From assembly GCA_040235375.1 (NCBI GenBank), contig JBECKQ010000211.1, forward strand, positions 1-5,324: 5,324 nucleotides of DNA, read 5' to 3'. The position numbers and the translations under genes were made by a program. Positions within the stretch are counted from its first letter, which is position 1; every line of letters begins with the position of its first letter. Positions 5,208-5,324 of the stretch are shown here, piece after piece. Below the pieces are notes generated by a model. That model made no database searches, had not been told where the DNA came from, and saw nothing but the letters and a program-made list of their open reading frames with translations. Origin of the DNA: JBECKQ01 sp040235375. GTDB taxonomy: Bacteria > Planctomycetota > Phycisphaerae > UBA1845.

Positions 5208-5324
5208 GCCGCCGGCGGGTCCTCGATCGGGCCATGCCCGGTGGCGCTGCAATGGGGTCAAGGGGACTGGCAAGCTCGACGATATCATAGCGGTACCGAG
5301 CGCAGGCTCCGCGCGGGCGGAAGC

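Larger units (their letters stand above)
4820..5324. other. Right-end region without a supportable gene
   Basis: About 505 bases. The longest open frames are a plus-strand frame at 4874-5290 and a minus-strand frame at 4843-5145; neither has a ribosome binding site, recognisable domain or export signal, and the latter needs a TTG start. The minus-strand frame ends only 23 bases before the 178-residue gene, so a small upstream gene cannot be excluded. The clear structures are two perfect hairpins at 5114-5132 and 5191-5207. The promoter of the 178-residue gene should lie here, but I cannot locate it. Confidence 0.5.

Overview
The window is GC-rich and loosely packed. Three protein genes and one tRNA account for roughly two thirds of it, and the gene-free stretches (about 665, 510 and 505 bases) carry dispersed short repeats and hairpins. 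Wide intergenic spaces, small dispersed palindromic elements, a lipid-anchored PAP2-fold protein and a secreted YtcJ-type amidohydrolase fit a planctomycete-like bacterium or a similar environmental Gram-negative. No marker gene here proves this, so the assignment is an inference. I see no phage, transposase, integrase, CRISPR or plasmid gene.

Layout from left to right. A tRNA-Ser(CGA) lies at 37-123 (+). A stretch without a convincing protein gene follows (124-788); it holds a good intrinsic-terminator hairpin (404-424, + strand) that has no obvious gene before it, and two repeat elements. An exported metal-dependent amidohydrolase is on the minus strand (789-2522). A divergent intergenic region (2523-3047) holds a candidate promoter with an inverted repeat at the amidohydrolase end, three repeat copies and a perfect 18-bp palindrome. 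A PAP2-fold lipoprotein is on the plus strand (3048-4160), and its true start is the ATG rather than an upstream in-frame GTG. After a 122-bp convergent gap with a truncated repeat copy comes a minus-strand 178-residue membrane-anchored protein of unknown function (4283-4819). The right end (4820-5324) has no supportable gene but two perfect hairpins.

Nothing indicates that the three protein genes work together: they are divergent or convergent, none are in an operon, and they share no pathway. The amidohydrolase and the PAP2 protein both carry export signals, so both probably act outside the cytoplasm. The most interesting material is non-coding. One family is a 26-bp element (TCAGAGCCGCG, then a variable centre, then GCGG at the end) present in five full or partial copies, one of them inside the PAP2 coding region. 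A second is a 32-bp hairpin element present in two oppositely oriented copies. The two families share a TCTGATGG-type tail. The PAP2 protein also lacks the usual first catalytic motif while keeping the other two.
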